A stretch of 64,000 nt of DNA, taken from contig NW_022985464.1 in assembly GCF_010093595.1 (NCBI RefSeq), forward strand, positions 455,486-519,485, written 5' to 3'. A model generated the notes under the pieces. The model did no database searches, was not told where the DNA came from, and saw only the letters and a program-made list of their open reading frames with translations. Shown one piece after another: positions 11,550 through 23,660 of this stretch (positions within the stretch are counted from its first letter, which is position 1; every line of letters starts with the position of its first letter). The position numbers were made by a program, and so were the translations under genes. The stretch is from Mytilinidion resinicola. Lineage: Eukaryota; Ascomycota; Dothideomycetes; Mytilinidiales; Mytilinidiaceae.

Positions 11550-14438
11550 TTAATAAAGTGCACTAAAAAAGTACAGGAGATAAGGCGGGCCTATAGAACC
11601 TGGCGCTTATTAAAAATAGTAAAGGACTAGATTTTATATAGAATATAGTATAATAGAAAGAAAAAGGCTATATATAAAGAGAGTATAAAAGTATAGTGCC
11701 GCGCAGTAAATAAAATTATATTAGATCTAAAAGGCGTATAAAAGCTAGCTAAATAGGGCAGAACTATTAAAAAGAAACCACGGCTACTGCCTTAATTCCC
11801 TTTTTTTTAACAGCCTAACAACGCAACGCTTTATATAGATAATAAAACTAAGGCCTAAATACTTATAGAATAGTTCTTCCTACCTTTTATAGAAGTAGAC
11901 CTCTCTAATATTAAAGAATACTAATACCTAGAGCTATATAAGTCCTTATAAAATATTATAGGAGAAGATATCCTTTCCGCGCTAATAGAAATAGCCCCGG
12001 ATAAGGCCCTAGGTATTATAAAGATAACTAACAGAATCCTTAAAAAATGCAAAACGCAGCTAGTACTAACGCTAGCTAGGTTCTTTACCAGGTGCGTATA
12101 TATAGAGCACTACCTATAGCTATATAAAAAATTAATTACTATAGTGCTACGTAAGCTTTAGAAAGCGTTCTATAATATAGCAAAGTTATACAGGCTAATT
12201 GCGCTGCTAGAAATAGTAGGTAAGCTGCTTAAACGTATTATAGCACGAAAACTATCTAAAATAGCAGAGGAGAAAGGTATGCTCCTACTAAGCTAAATAG
12301 GCGTAAGGCCCGAATAATCTATATAGATAGTACTAGAACTTCTTATAGAATAAATATAAACTATATAAAAGGGCAACTTTTACCTTATTACTTCCCTTTT
12401 TAGCCTAGATATTTTAGAAGCCTTTAATAAAGTATTTTATAAAAGAATAATATATAACCTATAGGTCTAATATATACCGGAATAGATAGTCTAATTTATA
12501 AAATTATTCCTATAGAACTGAACTATAAAACTCTTTATTAGAAGATATATTACTAAAACTATTCTAGTTAATACAGGTATACTATAAAAATCCTTACTTT
12601 TACTAATCCTCTTTTTATTCTTTATAAGCACGCTCCTGCTAGCACTATAAAAAGGCAATATAACAGCCTATAGGTTTATAGATAACACTAATATCCTTAT
12701 ATTTAGTAAAAGTATAGAAGAGAACTGCAGGGCAATTAAAAGTGCGCATATATAGTATATAGAGTGGGTAAAAAAGCATAGTATAGTATTTACCCCGAAT
12801 AAGTATTACCTTATATACTTTATAAGGCGCTGTTTAAATATAGTAAATATAAAGGCTATAGTAAATATCTAGGGCTTTATAGAGGGCCTAATTATAGAAA
12901 TCCGTATGCTTAGAGTCTAGGTAGACTCTAAACTTAAATAGGGCCCGTATATATATATTATAAAGGAAAAGGCTGTAGTATAAATAGAAGCCCTTATATA
13001 GCTAATAGTATTAATATAGGGCGTAAGCTTCTAAAAAGTACAGTATATATACTTAGCAATTATTAGGCCGGTTCTTATATATAGGTGCACTACCTAGTTT
13101 CTAATACTAGGTATAAAGGAATAAATTAGTAAAGTAAAAATTAAATAACTTAAAATAGCCTAGAACTACTTCCTCTATACTATTACAGGGGCGTATAAAA
13201 TAACAGATATTAAAACGCTTAAATATAAAACCTTTTACCCTTTTCTAAAGCTAAAGCTAAAGGAACTTACAGTAGTATATATAGACCGCACGCGCGCGGG
13301 CTAGGTTAGAAAGTATATTAAAACTATATACTATACTATTAAAAATACTATTAGGAGATACTATAAGCCTAGGAAAATACCTAAATATAAGCTAAGCCGG
13401 CGTAATATACTAAAGAGGCTTACGGTTAAGGCTATAGTACTAGCCCCAAGGTATAAAAGGCAGTTAGATAACTTATATAAGCTTTTAAAATAAGAAGTAA
13501 TATAGGAAGTATATAAGGAAAAGTAGAGGGATAAATAGAAGGCCTATAGAAAGAAATAAAGGGGCCTTTCTACACCGGCCCTTAATATAAAATAGAATAA
13601 AAATTAGGTAACTAAATACTATAAGCTTATAAAAGTAGAAAGCTTAATTATTACGCTTCTATAAACGGAATATATAGGGCTTAACGTATACCTGCACTAT
13701 ATAAAAGTGCCTAATTACCTTTTACCTGCGTGCCCCTGCGGGCATATACTATAGTTTCTAAAGTATATAGTAATACACTATAAATAACACTGTAATAGCA
13801 GAGGTAATATATTTTTTAAGGCTAGAATAAGAATATATATACAGCTATATAAAGACTATAAGGGAAATAAGGCCGTTTTATAATAGTTTCTGCACTAGAT
13901 AGACCTCCTACTCTACCTCTCTATAGCTAGAGAAATAGTAACGGAAAAGCTAGCTATACAGCTAGCCGACTTATATAGCCACGCCTTAAGAACAGAACTA
14001 TACACACGCACGCATATTATATAACTATAGGCACGCCCGCAATAGGGCAACCCCCCTAATTTCCTATTATCCTTTAATTTAATACCTTAGCTTTTAAGAA
14101 AAAGGGCACGCGCGTATAGTAAGGGCACGCGCGCCCTAATATAAACCCCGGACTTTACTAACCTTCTAGACACTATACAACCCTGGAACCTAGGGCCTAC
14201 GGACACCGGATTAATCCTAGAGAATATATTAAAATAGCTTACTCTATAGTAATGCTTATAGAGCTGCCACGCGTTTCCTATAGCCGCGTAGAAATAAAAG
14301 AAACGTAAGGCGTTATATACTATAGAAAACAAGGTTTTTACCTAACTACTATAGAGCGAACGGTTTCCCCTTATAAATAAAACCTAGATAGCACTGCCGT
14401 ATAAACCCTAATAGGAGCTAAATCGGCCTAATAGAACC
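11550..14438 (+). mobile_element. Tad-like non-LTR retrotransposon (LINE) E, ORF2 remnant, RIP-degraded
   Basis: The plus strand carries a degraded non-LTR reverse transcriptase: DKALGIIKITNRILKKC near 12000, LYRLIALLEIVGKLLKRII near 12190 and SLDILEAFNKVFYKR near 12400. A FxDD-type catalytic site appears as GFIDNTNILIFS near 12675. Near 13690-13800 the C-terminal region reads LPACPCGHI followed by a spaced His/Cys group, typical of fungal LINE ORF2 proteins. The endonuclease portion is absent. The copy is therefore 5'-truncated, or the LTR element D has inserted into it. It is followed by a (TAA)n tract that is probably its 3' tail. Confidence 0.78.
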
Positions 14439-14533
<95 letters not shown>

Positions 14534-14543
14534 NNNNNNNNNN

Positions 14544-14637
<94 letters not shown>
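14439..14637. repeat. (TAA)n microsatellite containing an assembly gap
   Basis: This is a pure TAA/ATA array interrupted by ten Ns at 14534-14543. It sits exactly between the LINE 3' region and the internal sequence of gypsy copy B. It is best read as a LINE tail whose length is unresolved. The long Leu/Ile runs in its translations are not genes. Confidence 0.95.
14534..14543. other. Assembly gap (10 N)
   Basis: Ten unresolved bases lie inside the TAA array. Ten is a round placeholder-like number, so the real distance and even the join across it are uncertain. Confidence 0.98.
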
Positions 14638-14638
<1 letters not shown>

Positions 14639-16340
14639 TGCAAAGTTTAAAATAATCTTATCTATATCTATAAAAATTAACTATATATTCTAGCTATAGA
14701 AGAACTCCGTTCTGCTATTATTAAAGGGCTGTATAAGCCCCTACTAATAGGCTATAGAGGAATAACCTTAATATATAATATTAATTAATATATTAAATAC
14801 GCCTAGGATATAAAGTAGGGCTTTTTTAAACTATTACCTATCCTAGAATAGTATTAGACGGATATTATAGTAGACTTTATTAGCCTGCTGCTAATCTATA
14901 ATTACTTTAGATAAAACTACCGGTATATTATAGTAGTTATTAACAGGCTCTCTAAAATATATAAGTTTATTCTAATAGTTATAATAAACGCGGAGGAAGT
15001 TGCCTAGGTATTTTTTAAGTAGATCTGGTAAACTAAAGGTTACCTAGAATCTATTATTTTAGACTATAGTCTATAGTTTATATCTATATTCTAGATAAAA
15101 CTATACCAGTATATTAGTATAAAGCCTAAACTCTCTACAGCTTTCTATCTAGAAATAGATAGCTAGACCGAAATTATAAATATAGGCCTTAAGTAATACT
15201 TACATGCATATATTAACTATTAATAAAATAACTAAGCTAACTACCTGCCTATTACTAAATTTAAAGCTAATTCTATAAAGAATACCTCTACTAGTATTAC
15301 CCTATTTATAGCTACTAAGGGCTATATACCTAACTTTAGTATAGGACTACCTATATATTTGCCCTAGAACGCCTCTAGCCTAACTATTTAACTTCCTAAT
15401 CTAGCTAATAAACTTATTAGTAAGCTTAATAAGCTTTACGCCTTCCTCTGCACTAAGATTAAATAGGCCTAAGCTAAGTAAAAAAAGTATACTAATACTA
15501 GCTAATAACCAGCATATATATATTATCTAGAAGACCTTATTATACTAGATAAATATTTTATTAAAATAACCTAACTAAATAAAAAGCTTAACTTTAAAAA
15601 GCTTAGCCTGTTTAAGGTGCTTAAGGGCTATAAAAACAGCAGCGCCTATAAGCTTAAACTACCTAAGGGTATATTTAACCTCCACCTTATTTTTTATCCT
15701 TATTTACTCTATTTAGCTAATACTATCCCTATAAAAGGCCAGTGCAATAAACTACTACTACCTATTAAAATAATAGATATATACTAGAAAGGCAACGCTA
15801 AAGAAGTTATTAACTGCTGTATATATAAAGGCCGAATTAACCCTACTACTAGAAAGAAAGAACTTCTTTAGTATAAAATTAAGTTTATTAGCTATAATAA
15901 TCTCTAATAGAATAACTATACCTATACTAAGGAATATCCTTGCCTTATAGCTAATTTCTACTATAAAAACCCTAATAAACCAAAACCTTACTAATTATTT
16001 AAGATACTATTAGATTAGGAGCCTACCTTAACCGCAATTTTTACTGTAATAAATCTCCGCCTAAGCCTTCCTATAATATAAAAACGGTATATAGTAAGTA
16101 TAAAAAGAATATAGCCCTATAAAGGGGACTTCTTTAGAAAAGGAAGATATATTATAGCTATATATTTGCTCGCGATCGAGCTATAATATATACCCGATAG
16201 TTATGTAATTAGGGCTCCGCGGAACAGATTAATATTGCTTCGACCTTAGGTTTATAACAGCGTTAAATCTAGGAACCTTTTCCTTTCTTATATTTATCTT
16301 TTGTTAATATTAATATAACTTATTTCGATTCTAATTTTAA
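14638..16340 (+). mobile_element. Ty3/gypsy remnant B (same family as A), 5'-truncated
   Basis: From CTGCAAAGTT onward the sequence matches element A at about 2700-2836. It continues through an integrase core that A lacks: VVINRLSKIYKFI near 14930 and LSTAFYLEIDS near 15140. It then matches A again at about 15330-15600. A chromodomain-like tail continues to about 15990. The last 340 bp, to 16340, show no readable protein and may be an LTR. Everything 5' of the integrase zinc finger is missing, at the TAA array and gap. Confidence 0.75.
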
Positions 16341-17200
16341 GCCCTAACAGGTTGCCTATAAACTAAGCTCCCTAGTCGGATATTATAGCTAATAGAAAGC
16401 TATAGTTAGCAAAGTCTAGTTATATAAACACCTATACTACTATTTCTACTTTTATATTTAGTAAGGGTTTAAGAATTATTTCTTTTTCTAGGCGGTTAGT
16501 AATTACTATTAGGTTTATATATTTCTTACTTTTAGGTAGCTTTATTATAAAATTAACAGATATTTCTTTCTAAATACGGTTAGGAACTAGTAGCAGCTTT
16601 AGTAAGCTATATTTCTATTCTTTCTATAGCTTAGTTTATCTATATATATTGCAGTTTTATATATACTACCTAATATTCTATAATATACTAGGCTAAAAGA
16701 AGTTCCTTACTAGTATAGAATAGAAAAGGTTTCTTCTAGAATATTCTGCTAGTAGGGATATATAGGTTTTATATATTAGCTTAGTTTAGAGGGGTTTATA
16801 TACTAGTACCTAAAACCGTTTCCTAAAGGCTAGTATTCCTTTAGCTAATAGTAAGCACTTAGTAATTAATACTTTTAACTTTAATTTAGAAGGGAAAACT
16901 TATTTTTTATTCTATATAGCTTTAATATAGGCCTAGTAGATTTTATCTACTTATAGGCCTTATTACTAGAGTGCTTTAAGGCCTTTTAATAGAGTAGTAA
17001 CTTAGGCTAGCCGGGCTACTATATAGCCTGCTATTATAAAGAAAAGTAGCTAAAATACTTAGTACTTAAGGTATTTATCCTAATAATCCTGCGGTATATT
17101 TTACTCCTGCTATAAAAAAGCATTAGCCTTTTTATTAACCTTACCTGGGCAGTACTAAATATCTATATTATAGTAGCTAAGAATAAGAAACTATTATATA

Positions 17201-19026
17201 ATATACAATATAAGCGAGCCGGCTACCTAAGTAAGCCGGCTACCTTATTAACTTTTAACAGCTTTAAACGTAGATTGCTCTACAACGCTAATAGATATTA
17301 ACTTAATTTAACTTACAGTCTATTCTATAATAACTTCCTTATCTTTTTAACACGTATAAATATTATATCCTATCTTGCCGCAGCGCCTACAGCGCGCTTG
17401 CTGCCATGCACTTCCACCCGGGCGCCTTCTATTTTAACGCATTTCGCCCTTAATTTATTTATTAGCTTCCTTTTAAGCAATTATATTAGACCTCTAAATT
17501 CGCTTTTTTTTACACTCTCTACGCTTTATAGCGGCCTTATTCGCCTTTTAAAGGCTTATAACCTAATCGCGCAATAATACTACCCTATATATCTGCATTT
17601 TAGCGCCTCTAATAAGTAAATTAAGCAACTTAAGAATTATAGTAGGAGAGCTATTTTAATATATTTAAATATAATTATAAATTAAAGCTAATTAAGAGCC
17701 TAGCTTAAGAGTATTACTTAGTATTTTAAATTCCTATTAAGCCTCTACTACAGCAAGAGGTAATAGTATATAAAGTATAATATTAAGCTTTAAAAGCACT
17801 GCCTCTAGATTAAGCGGTATAAGGCCGGTACTTTAAAAGCTTACGCAAATATTACTTTTTATAAATAAGTTATTAAATACTGCTTTAAAAGCTAGTAGGA
17901 ACTTAAGCTTTATAATATAGTTAATATAGTTGCGCGCTAGATTCTTAATTTAGCGACTGTACGCTTTTTTCAACGGCGCAAAACAGCCTATATTAAGCGG
18001 CTATAATAGATATAAAGCGTGTAGCGGTATATATAGCGTAATAATATTGTTCTCTTTATAAAGCTTTTTAAATTTAAGTAAGTTATAGCTTTTATAACTA
18101 TCTAAAATAAGTAAGTAATATACGCCTATAGTGCGGTCCTTTATATATATATTAAAATATTGCAGCTATATAATACTAAGCTTATTTATTATCCAGCTAT
18201 TATTATTTACTGCTATAGCCTAGTCTAGCAGTATATTACTGCCCTTATACTATATAGAGAGGTAGTACTTACCTGCAAGGATAATAAACAACAGGATTAC
18301 CTATCTATATGCGTTAATAGCCTTAATTATAGTAGCCTACTCGCGATTACCTAGTTATATAGCTTTTAGTTAATTTTATTTCTTAGAGCCTGTAATAACT
18401 ACTTCTATTAAGATAACACCTATTTAGAAGCCGGTTTTATTAAAGTTATAGAAGTTATTATCTATAATACTATACTTCGCCTTTATATTATATATAAGCT
18501 TAAACTATAGTATAATAATCCTTAGATTTTCATATAGAGCTTTCTAGTAATTATACTTTTAATTAAACTATATTTAAAGCTTATTGGTCCGCTTAACAAA
18601 GTTATATAGCTAGTTTTTACTAACCTGGCCGGCACCGCGCTCTCTAAGTAACTTATTAGCTATATCTCTTACAGCGTTTAAGCTAAGCGTAAACCCTTAT
18701 AAATCTAGATTAAGTATATATTTAATAATAACTAATTTCTTTAGCTTTATAAGCTTTTTTAAATTGGGCTTATAATCGCGTTAAGTAGTAGTTCCGGCGC
18801 GTCGGTTTTAGAGCATGCTTCTAGAAATATTGTACGTTGTAATAGCGCGTTACTCGCTTTAAAGTTAATTTTTATTAATTGCTAAAATAGCTAGGCAGAT
18901 TCGGCCTTCTTTTTAGATTAATTATATATTATATTATTAAGATATAGTAGTTAAAAGCTAACGGAGCGCGTTTTAGTAATAAGATAGCCGGCTTACTTAG
19001 GTGGCCGGCTCGCTTATATTGCACGT
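17201..19026 (-). mobile_element. Fot1/pogo-type DNA transposon, copy 1 (1826 bp), RIP-degraded
   Basis: Terminal inverted repeats of about 45 bp start ACGTGCAATATAAGCGAGCC on the right end; the left end is the same with C-to-T and G-to-A changes. Both ends are flanked by TA (17199-17200 and 19027-19028), the Tc1/mariner-pogo target duplication. The minus-strand transposase shows VRDIANKLL, YNFNKTGF (NFDETGF in intact relatives), LAGKYYLS, LLILDSYKSYN and PLNIGCFAPLKKAY. A C-terminal CCHC knuckle, RRCGKIGYNIYTC, lies near 17390. Multiple stops make it inactive. Confidence 0.9.
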
Positions 19027-19177
19027 TATGCTATTTACTTAACTTTTAGGATTATATAAAGTATTTAAGGTTTTTATAGTTAGTAAGTACTATAAACTTT
19101 TATATAGATTATAGCTTAGAGTTCTATTCTTCTAAGTACCGGATAATTACTAGTATTTCCTTATTATAAATCTTATA

Positions 19178-21044
19178 ATATACTCTATAAGCAAGCGGGC
19201 TACCTAAGTAAGTAGGCTACTCTATTACTAAAACGCGATGTAAAATATAAATTGCTCTATAATACTAATAGATATTAACTTAATATAACTTATAGTCTAA
19301 TCTATAACAATTTCCTTATCTTTTTAACACGTATAAGCGTTATATTCTATCTCGCCGCAGCGCCTACAGCGCGCTTGCTGCCGTGTACTTCCACCCGGGC
19401 GCCTTCTATTTTAACGCATTTCGCCCTTAATTTATTTATTAGCTTTTTTTTAAGCAATTATTTCAGAGCCCTATATTTTTATTAGAACTTTTTACCTCTA
19501 AATTTGCTTTTTTTTGCGCTTTCTACGCTTTATAGCGGCCTTATTTACCTTTTAAAGGCTTATAACCTAATTACGCAATAATATAGCCCTATATATCTAT
19601 ACTTCGGCGCCTTTAATAAGTAAATTAAGCAACTTAAAAATTGCAGTAGGAAAGCTATTTTAATATATTTAAATGCGATTATAAATTAATACTAATTAAG
19701 AGCCTAGCTTAAGAATATTGCTTAGTATTTTTAATTCCTATTAAGCCTTTACAGCGGCAAGTAATAGTATATAAAGTATAATATTAAGCTTTAAAAGCAC
19801 TGCTTCTAGATTAAGCAGTATAAGGCCAGCACCTTAAAAGCTTACGCAGATATTACTCTTTATAAACAAGTTATTAAATACTGCTTTAAAAGCTGGTAGA
19901 AACTCGAGCTTTATAATATAGTTAATATAGTTATACACTAAATCCTTAATTTAGCGACCGTACGCTTTTTTCAACGGCGCAAAACAGCCTATATTAAGCG
20001 GCTATAATAGATATAAAGCGTGCGGCGGCATATATAGTATAATATTATTATTCTTTTTATAAAGCTTTTTAAATTTAAGTAAGTTATAGCTTTTATAGCT
20101 GTCTAAAATAAGCAGGTAATATATACCTATAGTGCGGTCCTTTATATATATATTAAAATATTGCAGCTATATAATACTAAGCTTATTTATTATCCAGCCG
20201 TTGTTACTTACTGCTATAGCCTAGTCTAGCGGTATATTACTGCCCTTATACTATATAGAGAGGTAGTACTTACCTATAAAAATAATAAATAGTAGGATTA
20301 CCTACCTATAAGCGTTAATAGCCTTAATTATAGTAGCCTACTCGCAATTACCTAGTTATATAGCTTTTAGTTAATTTTGTCTTTTAGAGCCTATAATAAC
20401 TACTTCTATTAAAATAACACCTATCTAGAAGCCGGTTTTATTAAAGTTATAGAAGTTATTATCTATAATACTATACTTTGCCTTTATATTACGCATAAGC
20501 TTAAACTATAGTATAATAATCCTTAGATCTTTATATAGAGCTCTCTAGCGGTTATACTTTTAATTAAACCGTGTTTAAAGCTAATTAGTCTGCTTAATAA
20601 AGTTATATAGCTAATTCTTGCTAACCTGGCCGGCACCGCGCTTATTTAGCAGCTTATTAGCTATATTTTATACAGCGCTTAACCGCGGTGCAAATCCTTT
20701 TAAATCCAGGTTAATTATATATTAAATAATAACTAATTCCTCTAGCTTTATAAGCTTCTTTAAATTGGGCTCGCAATCGCGTTAGGAGGTTGTTCCGACG
20801 CATTGTCGTTAAAGCGTGCTTCTAGGGACTTCGAAGGTTGTTGCAGCTTGTCGTTCGCTTTAAATTTGGTTTTTATTAATTGCTAAAATAGCTAGGCATA
20901 TTAGGCCTTCGCTTTGGACTAGTTGCGCGTTGTGTTGTTAAGGTATAATAGTTGAAAATTAACAGAGCGCGTTTTAGTAATAGGGTGGCCCGCTCGCTTA
21001 GGTAGCCCGCTCGCTTAGGTAGCCCGCTTGCTTGTAGAGTATAT
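19178..21044 (-). mobile_element. Fot1/pogo-type DNA transposon, copy 2 (1867 bp), RIP-degraded
   Basis: It has the same architecture and orientation as copy 1 and high identity through the transposase. The terminal repeats belong to a different subfamily (ATATACTCTACAAGCAAGCGG...). TA duplications lie at 19176-19177 and 21045-21046. The right end carries the CGGGCTACCTAAGCGAG motif twice in tandem. It interrupts the RNase H of element C exactly between AEYN- and YNKEI-like codons. It is separated from copy 1 by only 151 bp of element C. Confidence 0.9.
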
Positions 21045-22927
21045 TAGTTATATTCGGCCAGTAGGTTCTTTTTAGAGAAATAGGCGCATGCTCTTAAAAT
21101 ACCCTTATTATTAACTTATAAGAGGGTTCCCCTAACTATATAGCTAGAGGAATCTGCTTTTAATACTATTATCTAGTTAGGGTTAAAGTTTACTAGCACC
21201 GGTTCTGTTATAAAGGCTTCTTTTAGCTAGTTAATACTTTTTATTCTTTCTCTATTTATTAGAAGGTATTATCCTTCCTAGTAAGCTAAATAAAAAGTAT
21301 TATAATCTTAGAAAAGTCCTTAATAAAGTAGTAATAGAAGTTAGCAAATCTAATAAAACTTTATACCTCCTTTACTAATATAGGCGCTTACTATTCCTAT
21401 ACTGCTTTTACTTTATCCGGGTCTATCTAGGTACCTTTTCTAACCTTAATAATAAACCTAAGGTGCTTTATATACGTTGTTTTAGATTTGTACTTCCTAA
21501 TATCTAGCTAGAGGCCGGCTTTATTTAGCCTACTTAGTACTTAATACACCTGCTTATAGTACTTTTTTTAGAATCTATTTATATATATTAGTATATTATC
21601 TATATATACTAAGTAGAACTTATCTAATAACCCTTATAGGGCCTAATTAATATACTTCTAGAAGGTGCTTAGGGCCTCTATAAAACTAAACAGGGTTACT
21701 ATTACCTACTTATATAATTTATACTATATATAGAATGCGGTCTTCTATTAATTTCCTATTTTAATATAAATCTAGTAAAAGGCTGCAGAGATATCTAGCT
21801 TAGTAAACTATTTAGCCTTACTAATCTAAGTAAAGGTCTCTTAAATAAGTAGCAGTAGGTAGTAATTCTTTTTTATAATTTAGTTTAGGGCTTAGTAGTC
21901 TATATAGAATTATAGGCCTTTTTTTAGCTTATAGATAAAAAGTACTAGTATAGCAGTAGCAGAATTACTTACTTATATAAAGTTTTTATTTAGTAGGTTA
22001 GTTAGTATATAATATAGAACTAAGAGTTCTTCTTTTAATATACTATATAAAGGGCCCTAAAAGACTTCTACTTTCTTATCTTCTGCTATACGTTCTAGGT
22101 TAATTATATAGTTAATTTAAGGGCCTTATAGCAGAGGTAGTTTATTAGCTTTTCTTAGCGTAAATATAAGGTATTTATCTCTAGTTTAAGCAGGTAGCTT
22201 TTCTTAGATCTCCTTATTGCTAAGCTTTTTCTTTAGTTAGAGTGCCTTAGTAATATCTACTAGGCTAGCTGTAAAAACCTTAATTTTATAATTTTTTTTA
22301 GCTCTTTAGTTCTATTATATATAAGCGGCTGCTAATATAACCTAGTAGTTATAGCAGGATACAGCTTTCCCTTTATTACTCTATATATAGATTCTTAATA
22401 TATAGATAAAAAGCATCTTTTTTTTAGGGCAAGCTATATATTAAACCGGTTTATTTATAGTTATTCTAGGATAAAGTCCACCTCTAAGGTGTTATTTACT
22501 ATATAGAAATATAATATTTCTTAATATTCTTTAATATCTAGCTTTAGTTGTACAATTTCCCTAATAACCCCCGGCTTACTACCTACCTCTATAATAGGTT
22601 ATAGTTTAATTAGAAGGTATTCTAGATAAATATAGTTAACAGTTTTTATATTTATTAACCTATAATATAGGTACCCTAAGTTAACTATAGCCTATATATT
22701 AGATAACTAGTTTATAAAAGTAGAAATAGTAGAAGGTGCTAATATTATATATTCTGCTTTAAAAAGTTTCTATTCTATTACTAATTTATTTTATTCGGTA
22801 AGCAGCTCCTGTCTATATCTTCTAATAGGAGCTAATTTTTTTTCTAGTTGCTAAGGCTATTATATAGACTATTATCTATCTTAAAAAATACTGCGGCTGC
22901 TTACGCCGGCTTTTTTATTTTAGCTAG

Positions 22928-23195
22928 ACACCAGCAAGAGAACGACAAGATGCTGCGCACAGCCGACCACAATCCCCAAGCGCCGCATTTGATAACTCGG
23001 GTGAGGACGACACTACGGAAGAGGATCGAAGTTCAACCGACGACGATGCAGCCCACTCCGATGACTCATCTAACTTAGATAATGTAGGTTCTTCTGACAC
23101 ACAAGTAACCATCAATGGAGCTAGCAACAATTCCCAACAGCTTGCGAATACCACCAGCACTGCAAACTCCTCAAGTGAAGTCTTCGACTGGAGAA
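22928..23195 (+). pseudogene. Truncated acidic, Ser/Asp/Thr-rich exon at the edge of the AT-rich block
   Basis: One frame is open from just after a TAG at 22925. It encodes a low-complexity acidic segment (SGEDDTTEEDRSSTDDD, then NSSSEVFDWRR) that ends at a good donor, AGG|GTAAGT, at about 23195. There is no ATG: the upstream side is element C. Acidic linkers like this are common in fungal nuclear proteins and in transposase N-termini, and no family can be named. I infer a gene beheaded by the transposon block, or a fragment of another mobile element. Base composition changes abruptly from AT-rich to balanced at its start. Confidence 0.35.
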
Positions 23196-23300
23196 GGGTA
23201 AGTTTCCATAAAGTAACGATGAAGTTATTGCCACACGTACTTACCCCTTCATAGCTCTTCAAGAAGTTAAGCAAAGGAGCCAAGCGGCCTTCGGCTAAGG

Positions 23301-23660
23301 TGTTGTGACGGACCAGATCGATGTCCGGAGCCGCTGCGGGGTTAGCTGGATCCTGGTTACCGCCCGGGAGCAGCCTTATGCCTGTCTCAAAGTGACTTCA
23401 CAGGCCGGGGACTGTTTCGAGCGTGCTATAAAAATGGCGACTATATAATCTCATCAAACTTCTCAGATGTCTGTTGCCCTAAGCGAACTCTCATTCCTGG
23501 CACTTCCCCGTCTAGTCGCACTGAAAATGCCTCCCGTTACTATATACCAACTTCCGTCTTCCAATATCAGTTTCGCAAATAGGTTTGGGAGCCCAGAGTG
23601 TTGTACTCCTCTACCACGACATCTTCTCTTTCTTCGTCCTAGTAGCAAGCGTTGGGTCTA
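23301..23660 (+). repeat. Possible solo-LTR-like sequence, not RIPed
   Basis: It starts TGTTGTGACGGACCAG, a form often seen at fungal gypsy LTR starts. A TATAAAAATGG box follows at about 23428, then a T/C-rich stretch. No partner LTR, target duplication or clear right end is visible, so this is only a composition-based suggestion. A 64-codon ATG ORF inside it (23467-23661) has no recognisable features. Confidence 0.25.

Larger units (their letters stand above)
16340..22900 (-). mobile_element. Ty3/gypsy element C on the minus strand, host of two DNA-transposon insertions
   Basis: Read right to left it gives a protease-like region near 22740-22380. The RT lies near 21950-21600, with INYRGL-type, AKQFTKLDIS and YIDNIL motifs, and RNase H near 21280-21050 (PVLVNFNPN, SSYIVRGTLL). 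RNase H continues as YNKEILVIIRYLEE at 19177-19040, beyond a first insertion. The DNA-binding/integrase part (PLLVPNRI, EISVNFIIKLPKS, VITNRL) occupies about 16640-16370, beyond a second insertion. All coding is RIP-degraded. Its right end merges with non-RIPed DNA at about 22,920. Confidence 0.85.

Noticed and set aside
14428..14643. Minus-strand ORF of long Leu and Ile runs
   Set aside because: It is only the translation of the (TAA)n microsatellite across an assembly gap.
1..22920. Block interpreted as a centromere
   Set aside because: AT-rich nested transposons fit, but nothing in the sequence distinguishes a centromere from any other RIPed region.
22924..23283. 119-codon minus-strand ORF at the AT-block boundary
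   Set aside because: The plus-strand frame over the same bases has gene-like acidic composition and a splice donor. The minus frame is its Ser/Val-rich complement.
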